Positions 1 to 11,912 of a stretch of 64,000 nucleotides of DNA are shown in pieces. The position numbers and the translations under genes were made by a program. The notes under the pieces were generated by a model, which was not told the DNA's origin, did no database searches, and saw nothing but the letters and a program-made list of their open reading frames with translations. How positions within the stretch are numbered: the stretch's first letter is position 1; each line of letters opens with the position of its first letter. Origin of the DNA: Agapanthus africanus (lineage: Eukaryota > Streptophyta > Magnoliopsida > Asparagales > Amaryllidaceae); the NCBI GenBank assembly GCA_030015575.1, contig JASDDO010000006.1, forward strand, positions 319,410,361-319,474,360, written 5' to 3'.

Positions 1-165
1 TCCTTGTTTTATCTTGAGGAAACGAGTAAGGACGTCCTAGCCTTTCCTCGAGGGATATGCGTGGACGCATATTGTTTTGACAAATAACCGGTCTAGGGCC
101 ACTCAATTGTTGTTGAGTGTTGGTGACGAAGGTCGTTTTTCCCTTTTCTTTATCCTTTTTGTTCG
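1..165 (-). pseudogene. Duplicated gag segment in element E
   Basis: This matches, with divergence, the gag stretch at about 1195-1345: the minus-strand translation runs through TNTQQQLSGPRPV to RISLEERLGRPYSFP. It lies downstream of the protease-proximal linker, out of normal order. The junction falls in an A/G-rich tract (lysine/glycine codons) common to both donor sites. Confidence 0.75.
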
Positions 166-1210
166 CTATGTTGTTTGTGGGTCCGAGATTCTCTCCGGAT
201 ATCGTGCAATTGAGCGGCTGAATGTTCTCGCAACTCCTCAATTTTTCAGAGATGGACTCCTTGAAGAGAGGGTTGAAGGCTATTTTTTCGTCGGGGTCAT
301 TCCCAAAAGTGAGAACTCGCGATCCCCCGGGCTCGTCCCTATGACAATTTCCAGCAACTCTTTTATGCTCATCTGTCGTATTTTTTCACTGTCTACGAGC
401 TTCCCGCTTTGCTCTGTTGACGTAATGCCTGTGAGCGACATACCCTTTCTACCAACACTTAAAGGAGTCACGGTCTTCAGTAGGGTGTGCGATCTTCTGA
501 TGATACAAGCAGTAGTTAGGATGCACGTCTACTCCGTCGAGAGTGTTTTCTTCAGAGGGTAGTAGCTTCATTCCCATTGATATGGCCTTAGCAAACCTTT
601 TCCTCGCCTTGAATTTGTTTTTATCCGCAGCGGATGTCTTTTTATTTGACGGGAGTACCTCGGCTCTTTCGTCTAATCGCCGGCGTTTAGCTCCTTCCAA
701 TATGGCCATCTCATGCTCTTGATTGGCTTTAACTTTCAGACGAATCTTATTCAGGAAGGTATCGATTACCTCGTTTGACGGCCACTGAAGTTCTGGTTCA
801 GGCCCTGCCCTCGGTTTCTCGGTGCAATGAACCTCTTTATCATCTATCAATGAGTGAGAGATCACATGACAACTCGCTACGCAGTCCTCGGATTCATCTG
901 ATGAGCCTTCTCCATCGTTTTCGTGCTTAACAAAAGAACAAGCTGCCCCTGGCGTGTCCGTCTTCTTTAGAGTGTGTGGCTGTGGTAGGTTTATCTTCCA
1001 CTTTTCAGACAGTGCGAACTTGCCTTGTAGGTCCTGATCCTCGATCCATCCCTTAAAGACAAAACAGTCCTCGATCGGGTGACTTACCGCTTGGTGGTAA
1101 GGGCAATAATTGGGATTATTGAGATCGCCTGGATGTAACAGATGTTTTGGAATCGGCAGATTGATGAGTCCGTTGCGCGTGTCCAGCTCGAACAGTTTCT
1201 TTGTTTTATT
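166..1210 (-). pseudogene. gag C-terminus and protease-proximal region of element E
   Basis: Continuation of gag-pol on the minus strand. The first CX2HX4HX4C finger (CPYHQAVSHPIEDC, 1105-1064) is complete and followed by FKGWIEDQ. About 120 codons present in A and B are missing after ACSFV. The second finger (CLYHQKIAHPTEDR, 511-470) has Arg for the last Cys. A basic, acidic and lysine-rich linker follows, then the sequence jumps back into gag near 165. Several stops interrupt it. Confidence 0.75.
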
Positions 1211-3351
1211 TTAAGGAAATGAGTAAGGACGTCCCAGTCTCTCCCCGAGGGATGGGCGTGGATGCACGTTGTTTTGGCGAGCAACCGGCTTTGATTTGCT
1301 CGGATGTCGTTGAGTATTAGCGACGACGATCGCTTTTCCTTTCCCCTTCTCATTTCGAGAGTCCGGTTTTGGAAGAGACGGTCCATGGCCCATCTGGTCC
1401 ATTTGGGCTAATTTGTCGATCAAGGCCTGGAAAGTGGTCGGCCTGAAGAGCATCATGAATTGGGATATAGTCGCCTGCGGATCGAGAGTGCCCACGAACA
1501 TGCCCACCGCTGGCGCTTCTTCGATACGTTGTTCGCATTTCGACCATAGGTTCCACCATCGTGTTGCATATTGGACCCATGTTTCGCCTTGCCTTATCCT
1601 GGCATTGATCAATGCCGTGATTGGGGTGCGTTCGCTAGCACTCGCGAATCTTTGTGTAAACAGCAGCTCCATCTCTGCAAATGTTTTGACAGAGTCGTTG
1701 GGCAGTTCCGAATACCATTCGAAGGCCGTTTCTGCTAAGTTGCCGACGAACTGGCGAAGCAACAGTTTGTCATCACCTCCAGTATTGCCGCAAAGAGCCC
1801 TGAACTGAGCGACATGCTGATGTGGATTCCCTGTCCCTTTATATACGTGGAATTTAGGGATCGTATATCCCGGCGGGTAACTGATTTGTTCATACCAGCC
1901 CGGGTAGGGTCGTCCGGTTCTAGCAATTTGCCCAGCCGCCTCATTCGCCTGATGAGCTCGTATTTGCTGAGCTATATAGTCATCCAGTGCGGCCTTAGAA
2001 ATGGTTTCTTCCTTGGCTGCTGAAAGAGCCGGAGGAGGATTAGATACCTCCCTTCCGTCGTCTCCAACAATGATCGGAGGGTCTTCAGCTGAAGGATCCG
2101 GCTGTAACATCATCCCTATCATATCTTGGAAGAGGAGCGCCATTTGTTTTATGTTAGCCGCTTGCTCTGCGGCTTCTTTGTCCTTCTTTTCGAGGACACT
2201 GCGTAGGTAGTCAGCGTTAGTTTCTTGTTCGTGACGCTGTTCTGACGATGCCTCCGAGCTTTCTTTTGGCTCGGTAAGTGCGGCCATTGCAGTCATCATC
2301 TCCTGAAGCTTCTGTTGTTGCGTCTGGGCTTTGGTCACGGATCGAGTGAGCGGTCGGTGACCCGCCGAAGCACGGCCTTCCTCCTTTCCGGAAGCCATAT
2401 AAACAGTATGGACCACCATGCCCCCAGACTTGGGGAGTTTATGCTCTGCGCTTTTATGGTTCGCCACGTTCACAGGGGCCTTTTGCGGCCTCCTTTTCTT
2501 TTGAGTGATTGACGTTGAGGGAGCCATTGCAGTGGGCACCCATCCAGCGGTTGCTTTTTCTGGCTTGACAGAGTAGTCTTTCTCCTGCCGAACCTTCATC
2601 TTTTTCTGTCGGCGGAGATAGTCTTGATCCATCACGGAGTCTTGGACTTGACGCCAGACTTTGTAAATTTCAGAGGATAGCCGTTGAGGAGGTTGCTCTG
2701 GCTTCTTCTCTGTAGCATTCTTCACAGGTGAAGGAGTTTTCTTCAGCACTGCAGTAGGAGAGTTTCTACGCACCTTGTTGAGCAGTTCAAAGCTGTTCTC
2801 GGTTGGAACAGCAGCATCGATCCCCACCGTTGTAGCTGGTGGAGTAAATGCAAAGGGAGAGCTGCCCCCAGCCTTCCATACTCGGCGCCAGTGACGACGG
2901 CGAGCATGTCACGCGGATGGTGTTGGTTCAGCCGCAGGGGTGACCTCCTCATGCCCCCTATGTTGGTCAGAATTTGCTGATATCAGCCTTTTAAAGACCG
3001 ACGTCCGTTGAATAGGGACGGTTAACCTATCAAAAGCAGACTTCCGAATAGGGGAAACAACCTTGATGATTTCGCCTGGAACGGGAGCAGGATGGCTATC
3101 CGCTTCGGGATAATGCCTTCTGGTATTGTATGCTTCTTCATGGGCTCGTTGGAGCTCTGGCCTAGTCTGTTAAAAACTGAGGCAGTGGAGTTGAGCGACC
3201 CATTGAGAGGGGCCGCGGTAGTTGTAAGCCGATCAAAGACCGACTTCTTTAGAGCTTCTTGCGACGTCATTGGGGCATTGAAGCTCATCGGTGGGAGCAT
3301 GGTCCCGAAGAATAGTCCAGTGGTGGCTTGAGTTACCTGCTCCACTGGCAT
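1211..3351 (-). pseudogene. gag of element E (decayed)
   Basis: Capsid-type structural protein gene of the element. The N-terminal piece (3351-3022) begins MPVEQVTQATTGLFF; a frame break follows, then a 538-codon open stretch (2827-1211). That stretch holds a low-complexity K/P/Q-rich region, a coiled-coil-like glutamine/glutamate segment (QQQKLQEMMTAMAAL, LEKKDKEAAEQAANIK) and then the retrotransposon gag domain (about residues 310-480; YTIPKFHVYKGTGNPHQHVAQF, FEWYSELPNDSVKTF, ETWVQYATRWWNLW). It stops at PYSFP, where its relatives read on into DKTRR. What the N-terminal half does is not known to me. Confidence 0.85.
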
Positions 3352-3679
3352 CTTGAGACTAAGATCAACTTAACGGGATCGTTTAGATCCGACAAAAGAG
3401 CATTTGGGCTCTATTGCTCCAGTTTAAGGACATAGCAGTCCATTGCATGCATGGCTGTCGGGACCCGTCACTTCTCTGACGTCGTTGAAGGATTACAACG
3501 ATAGGTGTCAGAGGAGTTCAGAGATGTACCCTTGAACCAAAGTCGATTGGAGGGGATCTATAGTCCAATTTGGGACTAAAGTCTGTTTGAAGGTTTAAGG
3601 ATATGTTAGCCATATTTGAGGCTAAGATCGAATTAAACGGGATCGTTTAGATCCGACAAAAGAGCATTTGGGGGCTCTA

Positions 3680-3830
3680 TTGTTCCAGTTTAGGGACATA
3701 AAGGTCCATGTTCCAGTTTAGGGACGTAGTGGCCCATGTTCCAGTTTAGGGACATAAAGGTCCATGTTCCAGTTTAGGGACATGGGGGTCCGTCTTCCAA
3801 TTTAGGGACATAGAGGTCCATGTATGTATG
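3680..3830 (-). repeat. Tandem 33-bp repeats in E LTR
   Basis: About five copies of a unit reading GTTCCAGTTTAGGGACATA then AAGGTCCAT on the plus strand. Each contains a GGAC-N6-GTCC palindrome or a variant, matching arrays at the same place in the LTRs of A and B although the rest of the unit differs. Confidence 0.75.
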
Positions 3831-4846
3831 GCCGTCGGGACCCGTCACCTCTCTGACGTCGTCGAAGGATTACAACGACAGGTATCAGAGGAGTTCAGAG
3901 ATGTACCCTTGAACCAGGTGTAAATTGATTTAAGAGAGCAGTCTTGCTCAGTCAATTTAATTTGAGGACTTACGGCCATGATTGGGCTAAGTCCAGTTGA
4001 GAATATTCAACGTTTTTATCTTTGGCCTATTAGGCCTGTGCTAGGGCTTTGCCCCTGTTTAATAATGCACTGCATTTTTATTCTGGCCTGTTAGGCCTTT
4101 TATAATTTGGGCTCTGTCCCTTTTAAATGATGCACAGCATCTGTTTTTGTTTGGGCTCTTCCCTTTTTAAAATAATGCATTGCATTTTATTAGGCCTGTT
4201 AGGCCTTTTTTAATTGGGCTTGGCCCTTCTGTAAATAATGCAGTGCATTAATCAAACTGACAGTGGCCATATGGCTTGTCAGGCGCTTTGCGCCAATTAT
4301 TGAGCGCAAGCGCATGTGGAGGTGACACGTGTCACGCTCGGGTGAGCGCAAGCGCAGTGAGCTGCACCAGTGCGCTGCGCTGTTGAGCTGCTGACATGTG
4401 GCGCGCTCTGGTGAGTTACGCCAACTTCAGAGAGCAATGCTCTATTTTAAAAGCGCATAGCGCAAGTTGTTCTGCTGCTGACACGTGGCGCTCTCTGGTG
4501 GCTTGCGCCAACCCAGGAGCACAACAGTGCAGATTTACAAGTGCAAGGCACCAATTTAATATCTTGATCCAATTTTGGATTCAAGAAAAGAATCTTTAAG
4601 ATTCCAGAACCAATGGTTCATAAAAAAGGCAATGCCTTTGATATTATTTATTATTATTTTTATTTTTATTGAAGATCCTTGATCTTGTTCTTAGATCAAT
4701 GATCTATTCAGAAGAAATTCTTCTTTTTTATTCAAAGGGTTTACCTTTTTCTCTTTTTGAGTTCTTCTCAAGATTTTCTTTAGAGGAGTTCTCTCTGTGT
4801 TGATGTATCTCTCCCTGTTCTCCTTTGAAATTGGGGTCTAGGGGCC

Positions 4847-4854
4847 TTTATATA
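4847..4854 (-). promoter_or_regulatory. TATA box of element E LTR
   Basis: TATATAAA on the minus strand within TATATAAAGGCCCC, a typical plant LTR TATA box about 600 bp into the LTR in the gag direction. Confidence 0.55.
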
Positions 4855-5451
4855 GTCCTATTAATTTGTTAAATTTGTTAAAGAGATCATTTTCTGAGTG
4901 ATTTGGGGATTTTTTCCCCACCGTTAGATCTTTGATCCAAGGGCTTCTGTGTTACAGAAGACAATCTTCTTGTTTTAACAAGAACAGAAAGATCTTACTG
5001 GAATTTTAATTCTGTTTGGCGCAAACGCATCTTCGCTTGACACGTGTCGCACAGCGCAGAGCGCTGCGCAACTGCGCTGCCACGTGTCGCGCAGCGCAGC
5101 GCAACAGCGCTACTACGCTGCCACATGTCGCGCAGCGCAGAGCGCAAGTCAGTTGAAGTGTTGCTTCTTTAATTTTTATTTTAAATAGAGCCTTGCTCTG
5201 ATTGGGTGCGCTGCCCCGGGCGCAGTGCTCCCTGCGCTGGCGCGTCTGATTTTGACACGTGGCGCGTCTGATTTTGACACGTGGCGCGTTGCGCGCAGCG
5301 CAAGGAATCTGAAGCGTTGCTTCTTTATTTTAATTTCAATTTTCACTTTAATTTTCAAAACAGAGCTTTGCTCTGATTGGGGGAAACAAAAGCGTTGCTT
5401 CATTTCCCGCCTTGGAATTTGAACAGAACTTTGCTCTGATTGGGATAAACA

Positions 5452-6647
5452 ATCTCTTGGCCTCCCCCTTTAACCCCTGTACTGTTTGTTTTTATTAAAA
5501 ATAAATAGAGAATTAAAAAGTGGCTTTAAACCAAATTTTAATGCACATTTTAATTCTCAACTTCATTACCCCAAACCCTAATTTTCCCTATAAATACAAC
5601 ACCACATTTCACCCCTCCTCATTCAGAAATCCCATACAAAAACTCTTTAAAATTTCCAAGCCCCAAGTTGTACAAGTGGAGTTAGCAACGGGCAAGGTTC
5701 CGGCGACGTTTTGGGAAGATTCCGGCGACGAAACGACCTCCCGATGATTCCAATAGCTTACTCTATCTATCTTCTTTATTTTCAATCTATAAGTTCCTTC
5801 ACCCTTCTCAACTTTTAGTCTTAAACGTCTTCTTTTCAGAACTCGTCGGAAGCGGAGTTATTCCGACTTCCGACTCTCTTTTCTTTAAAAAAACACAATT
5901 TCTCTTAAAAAAATAAATGACCATATCTTCTTAAAATGTTAACAAACATAAATAAACACATTAGAACATGTTTCATCTCAAAATAATTAATATTGTCTAT
6001 TTCACTTTTACAGTAAAATACCATCATGTTTACATAAGACATTGTTTATTCATTTTACCCATAATACCTTTAGAAAACTCACGAGGTGATGACCTACCTC
6101 ATCACAATACACATTCTTGACATAGCATGATGATTTTTGGAACATTAGTTTGTGGGAAAATACGAGTGTACATTAAAATATCTTAAACATTCAAAAACCG
6201 TTTTCTTTAAAAGTGTATTATTTAATTCCTTGCAAATACACCTCTACAATCCATTTTAGGGAACCCCGATCAGGATGGTGCGGGTTATCGGACATCCTCG
6301 GTCCTGGTAGAGCGAGATGCAGACCTCCGCAAGGAGCATTCGATCTCTATGGAATTTTTAATGCAATTTTAAAGAAAAATGTGATTTCTATTTAATAAAT
6401 AAGTTCTATTTACACACACACACACACACACACTATCAAAATATCTACTTTAAGTATACAATATATATACCATGTTTTCTAAATCAAAGGAATCACCAAT
6501 TTCATGAAACTACCATTACAACTTAATACAATTCCAATATTACACTAAAATACCATATACAATGAAATCTAGGTTATATCCACTAGAATATTTCACTTTA
6601 TAAAAATTACAATTATGAAAGACCTAAAGACGATAATTAAATAATTG
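5452..6647. mobile_element. Host sequence, fragment 1: probable older Ty3/gypsy LTR
   Basis: No gene found. AT-rich sequence lies between the ends of E and A. It has a plus-strand TATA box in CCTATAAATACAAC (about 5589-5602), a pyrimidine-rich leader and two copies of a TTCCGGCGACG motif, as in U5-like leaders. Together with 42026-42518 and 61900-62600 it forms one sequence once A and C are removed. That composite ends GGGCGTGACA, a typical end of plant chromovirus LTRs. The assignment is an inference; the LTR start is not seen. Confidence 0.4.
6411..6433. repeat. (AC)n microsatellite
   Basis: An uninterrupted run of about eleven AC dinucleotides in the AT-rich host segment. Confidence 0.95.
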
Positions 6648-6652
6648 AGGTG
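6648..6652. other. Target-site duplication of element A, left copy
   Basis: AGGTG directly precedes TGTTTCCC, the start of A. The second copy is at 42021-42025, directly after GGTAAACA. Confidence 0.8.
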
Positions 6653-7258
6653 TGTTTCCCTACTAAAAGAGCAAAGCTCTGTTCAAAACTCAAGAGGCAA
6701 CGCCTCACGTGCCTGCCACGAGGGCGCCAGCGCCAGAGTTAAAAACTCTCATATGAGCAGCGTCTATATGCAAAGCACACAAAACTCAAGAGGCAGCGCC
6801 TCACGTGCTTACAACGAGAGCGCTAGCGCCAGAGTTAAAAACTCTTATTGGCACCGCACGTGCACAGCACGTGAGCGCCGATGCCTAATAGAATTAAATT
6901 CTACTCTCTGTTAAACAGAGCCGTTGGATCAAAAATCCAACGGAGATGATAAATCATCAGAATGCAGAATTAAATTATGTTGAGAAAATATTCCTCAAAT
7001 CTTTCTAAACAAGAAAAATTACTTTCTGTAAAACAGAGTACCAATGGATTAAAAATCCAGTGGTGATTAAAGAATCACCGATCTATAGAATAAATTCTGT
7101 ATGGGAAAATATTTCCCTAATCTTGTTACAAACAAGAAAAATACTTTCTGTAAAACAGAAGTCCTTGGATCAAAGATCCAATGGTGGGTAAAATCCCTAA
7201 ATGAATTAGGGTCTCTCAATGAAAGATTTCTTCAACTAATCAACAGACATGCATCTAC

Positions 7259-7267
7259 TATATAAAG
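7259..7267 (+). promoter_or_regulatory. TATA box of element A LTR
   Basis: TATATAAAG in CTACTATATAAAGGACC, about 600 bp into the LTR, comparable in position to the boxes in E and B. Confidence 0.6.
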
Positions 7268-8513
7268 GACCCAAGACTTCAAGTCTAATACATAGGAACC
7301 CCCATAAGCTTTGAGAAAAAAACAAAGCAAAAAGCTACAAAAAGGAAGAAAGAAGAAGATTTCCCTTCTCAGAAAAAAAAACTCTAGGTAAATAAAAAAG
7401 AAGAGAGATCAAAGCATCTCATTTACCTATTGAAGGGTTTAACCCTTTTTAAAAAGAACTTAGTTCTTTGTCTGGATCTAAGTTCCACAAGACAAGTCTC
7501 CCACAAGTTGAGAATTTAATTCTCATCGGGACGAACTTGTTCTTGGAGATCAAAGATTCAGAAAAGAACAAGGAAATTGAATTCCTCGGAACAAAATATA
7601 CAAGGAAAACTCAGCGCTCAGCGCCTTACGTGCCCCTCACGTTGGCGCTACAAAATAAGGAGTGCTTAGCACCCAGTAGCTGGCGCTCAGCGCCTAGCGC
7701 CTCACGTGCCCCTCACGTGGACGCTACAAAATAAGGAGTGCTTAGCACTCAGTGGCTGACACTCAGCACCCAGCGCCTCACGTGTCCCTCACGTGGGCGC
7801 TACAAAATTAGGAGTGCTTAGCACTCAGTGGTGCGACACCCAACGCCCAGCATCCCACGTGACCCTCACGTGAGCGCCACAGAACATAAAAGTACTTGAC
7901 ACTCATTATTCAGCGCCTAGCGCCTCACATGCTTTGCATGTGGGCACCATAAAGAGTGCTCAGCACTCCATATAGAGACAAAAGAAAAGCGAAAGTAAAG
8001 TGTGAGCGTCAGAACTCACATAAGTGCTCAGCACTTTTTGCAAGAAAAAGGGATTGAGCCCTAACAAGTGCTTAGCACTTCTTTCAAATAAAAGAAAACT
8101 GAGTGGGCCAAGCCCAAGTTGGCTATGTCCCCAATTCAGATCAACTGAGCCCATGGGTTCATTGCTTCCCAAATATGACTCATGACATCCAAAATGATGT
8201 TCATCCCACATTTCCTAAGTTAATCTTAGTCCCCCAAAAATGGCTAATGATTCATAGATGGTCCACCATGATCTCTTCCCTCAGACACGGGAATTGGTTC
8301 AAGAGTACGTCTCTCCATACATTTAATGCATGTCGTTGTAATTCCTCAACGTCTTCAGAGAGGTGGCGGGTCCCGACAACCAACTGCTTTTGGGTGCACT
8401 TCCCAAGCTGATGTGCACACCTTAAACCAAACCACACCCCAAATGGGTGTATCCCACATCATCGCCATACATCCCGTCACATAACAAATACATAGGCATA
8501 AAATGGTGATCTA

Positions 8514-8915
8514 CGGACCGTAACATCCTCAAACTACTACGGACCGAAAAGTCCTTAAACTAAACCCTCACCTCAAAAGGGTTGATCTGTGGACCGTAAC
8601 GTTCTCAAACTACTACGGACCGAAACGTCCTTAAACTAAACCCTCACCTCAAAAATGGTGATCTACGGACCTTAACGTCCTCAAACTACTACGGACCGAA
8701 ACGTCCTTAAGCTAAACCCTCACCTCAAATAGGGTGATCTAAGGACCGTAACGTTCTCAAACTACTACGTACCATAACATCCTCAAACTACTACGGACCG
8801 TAATGTCCTTAAACCAAACTCTCACCTCCAAAATGGTGATCTACAGACCGAAATGTCCTCAAACTACAACTTCACCTCCAAAACGGCGATAAGGGACCGA
8901 AACGTTCTTAAACTA
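8514..8915 (+). repeat. Tandem array of GGAC-N6-GTCC palindromes in A LTR
   Basis: About a dozen units such as GGACCGAAACGTCC followed by TTAAACTA, alternating with CCCTCACCTCAAAA spacers that give a longer period of about 66 bp. Some arms are degenerate. The same palindrome with other spacers occurs in the B and E LTRs. Confidence 0.8.
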
Positions 8916-9488
8916 AAATAAGAGAGCCTAAATGCTCTCTTGTTGGATCTAAAACAAAAATGATCCTAACACCCTATTAAGTAGATCTTAGTCTCAAATT
9001 GGACTAACATATCCTTAACAAAAATTTAAGTTGATCTTAATCTCAAACGAGATTAATGATCCTTAAATCAACCCAAACCCAAATCTAAGATCTATGGATT
9101 TGGTCTAATCCACGCTCTACGGGCGACAACATAAATTAGTCTCCGTATACAATCCATGGGCAACCAAAAATAAAACAAACATACACGATATGAAGTGAAC
9201 TTCTGGAGAAGGAGAAAGTGGTTATCGCGGTACGGTAATGTAATTAACTGCAGGGGCTTGCACCTGCAGGGAAGAGAGTCCCAACAATCAAAAACCACTC
9301 GCAAATGAGGGGGAATCTGACGAAGTCTACTACAACGGCCGCATCCATCCAAACCTCCGATATACGGTGCCATAAATCAACTTGGCATCTTCGGAGAGGT
9401 GGATGGATAAACCAAAATAGCATCTGCCCCCAAATTCAGGCAAGACGACCTACACGGTCTGTCCTCGTTTTCGGCGGTAAACAGATTC

Positions 9489-9507
9489 TGGAACGCCCGG
9501 TGAGACC
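9489..9507 (+). other. Primer-binding site of element A
   Basis: TGGAACGCCCGGTGAGACC starts five bases after the LTR end. It differs at two positions from the site shared by B and D. The primer tRNA is not assigned here. Confidence 0.6.
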
Positions 9508-9723
9508 TTTTCCTCTTTCCACTCCATACTTTATATGTCGTGTTTGCGAATAAATCGCGGTTTGCTATGGTTGCCCCTGGATTCGAGGTACTAAGATTTG
9601 GTGTCTTTCTCCTGTGCGGAGAAAAGAAGATCAATGGCTTCCAAGTGTACCTGCAACAGCAGCTCCTGCTCCGTCCCCGCTGGAAGAGTGACGTACGGGA
9701 CAAATGCGGCCTGCATCTTTTCA

Positions 9724-11119
9724 ATGCCAGTGGAACAGGTGACTCAGGTCACCACTGGATTGTTTTTCGGGACCATGCTCCCGCCAGAAAGCTTCAGCGC
9801 CCTAGTGCCATCACAGGAAGCTCCCAAGAGGTCGGTCTTCGATCGACTTGCAACCACCACGGCCCCTCTCAACGGGTCGTCCAAGTCTACCATCTCAGTC
9901 TTCAACTGGCTGAGCGGAAGCTCAAGTGGGCCCGCAAAGAGGCCCGCGATACCTGAAGGGGATATCCCAAAACGGATAGTCCTCCCAACTCCTGATGCGG
10001 GTGATGTCGTCAAAGGTGCTTCCCCTACCATAAAATCGGCCTTCGAAAGATTGGTCGTTCCCTCTCAACGGATGTCAGTCTTCGACAGGCTGACACCAAC
10101 AGTAGCCCCTCACCAAAGCAGGGGGAACGACGGAGCCGCTTCCACAACTGAGGTGGTCCCATCTGCAAGGCATGCTCGACGTCGCCACTGGCGCTGAGCG
10201 AGAAGAACTGGGGGCAACTCCCCTTCCGGACTCACCCTACCAGCTCTAATGGTGAAAGTTGACGCTACTGTTCCAACCGGGAACAACTTTGATCTGCTTA
10301 GGAGGGTGCGAAAGAACTCTCCGACCGCAGTGCTGAATAAATCTCCATTTCCTGTTGAAAACATGACGCAGGCAAAGCCAGAGCAGCCCCCTCAGGGCTG
10401 TCCTCTCAAATCCACAGAGTCTGGCGGAAAGTCCAGGATTCTGTGATCAATAAAAACTACTCTCGTCGACCGGAGAAATGAAGGTTCGACAAGAAGACAA
10501 TCATCCATCTAGCATGCAGCGAGGGACTTCTCAAGCGCCTGTTACAATAGCTCCTTCGACTTCGAATTCTCATATAAAGAGAAGGCCGGAGAATCTCCCA
10601 CCACCGACGGCAAATCCCAAGGGTGATGGATCCAAACGCCCCAAGTCTAGGGGCATGATCGTGCACCCGGTGTACATGGCTTCTGGAAAAGAGGAGAGCC
10701 GTGCTTCCGTGGCTCATTAGCCGCAAACTCGGTCGTTGACGAAAGCTCAGGAGCAGCAACAAAAGCTCCAGGAGATGCTGACGAAAATGGCAGCACTCAC
10801 CGGGGAGAAAGAAAGCCCGGAAGTAGCGTCTGAACAGAGCCAAGAGCAGGAGACATATGCGGGGTTCTTGCAAAGGGAGCTGGAGAGAAAGGATAAGGAG
10901 GCCGCAGAACAAGCGGCTAATATAAAACAGATAGCGCTCCTGTTCCAAGACGTGGTTGGAAAGATGATCTAACTAGAACCTCCAGCCGAAGATCCACCGA
11001 TAATCATCGAGGACGACAGAGGGGAAACATCAAACCCTCTCCCGGCTCTATCAGTGGCCAGGGAGGAAACAATCTCCAAAGCTGCTCTTGATAACTATAT
11101 AGCTCAACAAATACGAGCT
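9724..11119 (+). pseudogene. gag of element A, N-terminal part (interrupted by B)
   Basis: Starts MPVEQVTQVTTGLFFGTMLPP at 9724. It repeats the short motif xSVFDRL several times (KRSVFDRLATT, ISVFNWLS, MSVFDRLTPT), an internal repeat seen also in B and E. A stop interrupts it at 10195-10197 with the frame resuming after it; a frame change occurs near 10395 and further stops near 10720 and 10970. The coiled-coil-like region (QQQKLQEMLTKMAAL, LERKDKEAAEQAANIK) is present. The reading ends in YIAQQIRA exactly where element B is inserted and continues at 35834. Confidence 0.85.
11115..11119. other. Target-site duplication of element B, left copy
   Basis: GAGCT precedes TGTTCCCTC. The second copy is at 35829-35833, after GGAGAACA. 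Removing B and one copy joins A's gag reading across IRA and HQANEAAG, as in the uninterrupted gag of E. Confidence 0.93.
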
Positions 11120-11905
11120 TGTTCCCTCATGGGAACTGAATAAAGCAGCAAAGAAATACACAAGATAAGCATCATGTGTCCATACGTGATCGGGCATCAC
11201 GTGGGGACACGTGACCTTCTATGGGCAAAGTTATAGGCGCTGAGATACACAACTTCAAATGGGGTCACATGCCCACACGTGATGGGCCTTTAAACCCACT
11301 AAAAAAGGTATAATAAAACAACAGGGAAAAACCCCAATGGGGCATCACGTGCCCATACGTGACCAAGGGTCAGGTGTTGACACGTGATAATTCCTGAGCT
11401 CTTTAAAACAACAGAATTAAATTCTGGTTAAAATGCTTAATCAGGGGGTCACGTGTCAACACGTGATGGGATCCTAAGATCTCTGAAATAATAGAATTAA
11501 ATTCTAATTAAATGGTCAATCAGAAGGTCACGTGCCAACACGTAATAGGCTTTTAAGCCTTCTGAACTAATAGAATTAAATTCTAATTAAGAAGAATCGA
11601 GAACCCTAACTAGAAAAATATTTCTCTAAATCTTTCCAAACAAAAAAGATTGTGCTCTGTAAAGTGGAGCACCGTTGGATTAAAAATCCAATGGTGATTA
11701 AAAATCACCAATTTATAGAAAGTTCCAATACAAGGAAAGATTTTCCTGAAATTTACCAAGAATAATAGACAGAATACCTTCTGGATTAAAAAATCCAATG
11801 GTGAATAAAATTCACCGAGTGATCTAAAAGATCATGTTGGTTACAAAATCAATTAAAATCTTTCAATGAAAGATTGATTAAACAAACTGATTCTTTTCTT
11901 TCTCC

Positions 11906-11912
11906 TATAAAT
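11906..11912 (+). promoter_or_regulatory. TATA box of element B 5' LTR
   Basis: TATAAAT in CTCCTATAAATAGAAGCC. The 3' LTR has the same box at 33344-33350. Transcription of the element probably starts about 30 bp downstream. Confidence 0.7.

Larger units (their letters stand above)
1..5451 (-). mobile_element. Element E: left-truncated Tat-lineage Ty3/gypsy retrotransposon
   Basis: Read on the minus strand this is a 5' LTR (5451 to 3352), then gag (3351 leftwards), then the start of the protease region, running off the left edge. The gag N-terminus begins MPVEQVTQATTGLFFGTMLPP, nearly the same as in elements A and B, which places all three in one family group. The outer end reads TGTTTATCCC on the minus strand, close to TGTTTCCC at the start of A. 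A deletion joins the LTR body directly to the gag ATG, removing the LTR 3' end, primer site and leader. Gag contains frameshifts, a deletion of about 120 codons and a partial duplication, so the copy is dead. The partner LTR and second TSD copy lie outside the window. Confidence 0.85.
3352..5451 (-). repeat. 5' LTR of element E (3' end deleted)
   Basis: Minus-strand LTR starting TGTTTATCCC at 5451. Its first part holds GC-rich blocks with CACGTG boxes (about 5035-5290) and many short hairpins such as GAATCTT-T-AAGATTC and GAAGC-GTT-GCTTC. Next come a TATA-like box and a 3' part with about five tandem copies of a 33-bp unit. It stops abruptly beside the gag start at 3351; the equivalent point in B's LTR lies roughly 500 bp before that LTR's end. 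The boundary at 5451 rests on similarity to A's LTR start and on the change in sequence character, without a second TSD copy. Confidence 0.7.
6653..9483 (+). repeat. 5' LTR of element A
   Basis: TG...CA LTR of 2.83 kb (TGTTTCCC to GGTAAACA) followed at once by a primer-binding site. It is full of short hairpins: CTCTGTT-A-AACAGAG (6906-6920), CCGTTGGAT-CAAAA-ATCCAACGG (6921-6943), CACGTGC-ACA-GCACGTG (6857-6873), GAGTGCT-T-AGCACTC (7736-7750). CACGTG boxes recur at 6850-7880. Past the TATA box are 'lowercase' blocks of G+C-rich CAGCGCC repeats, then an array of GGAC-N6-GTCC palindromes. Confidence 0.85.

Noticed and set aside
77..562. 161-codon plus-strand ORF
   Set aside because: Lies opposite the decayed gag-pol of E, which explains its openness; it has no recognisable motif.
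5520..5747. Possible small host gene with TATA box and 75-codon ORF
   Set aside because: The ORF begins upstream of the TATA-driven start, lacks any domain and fits an LTR leader better.
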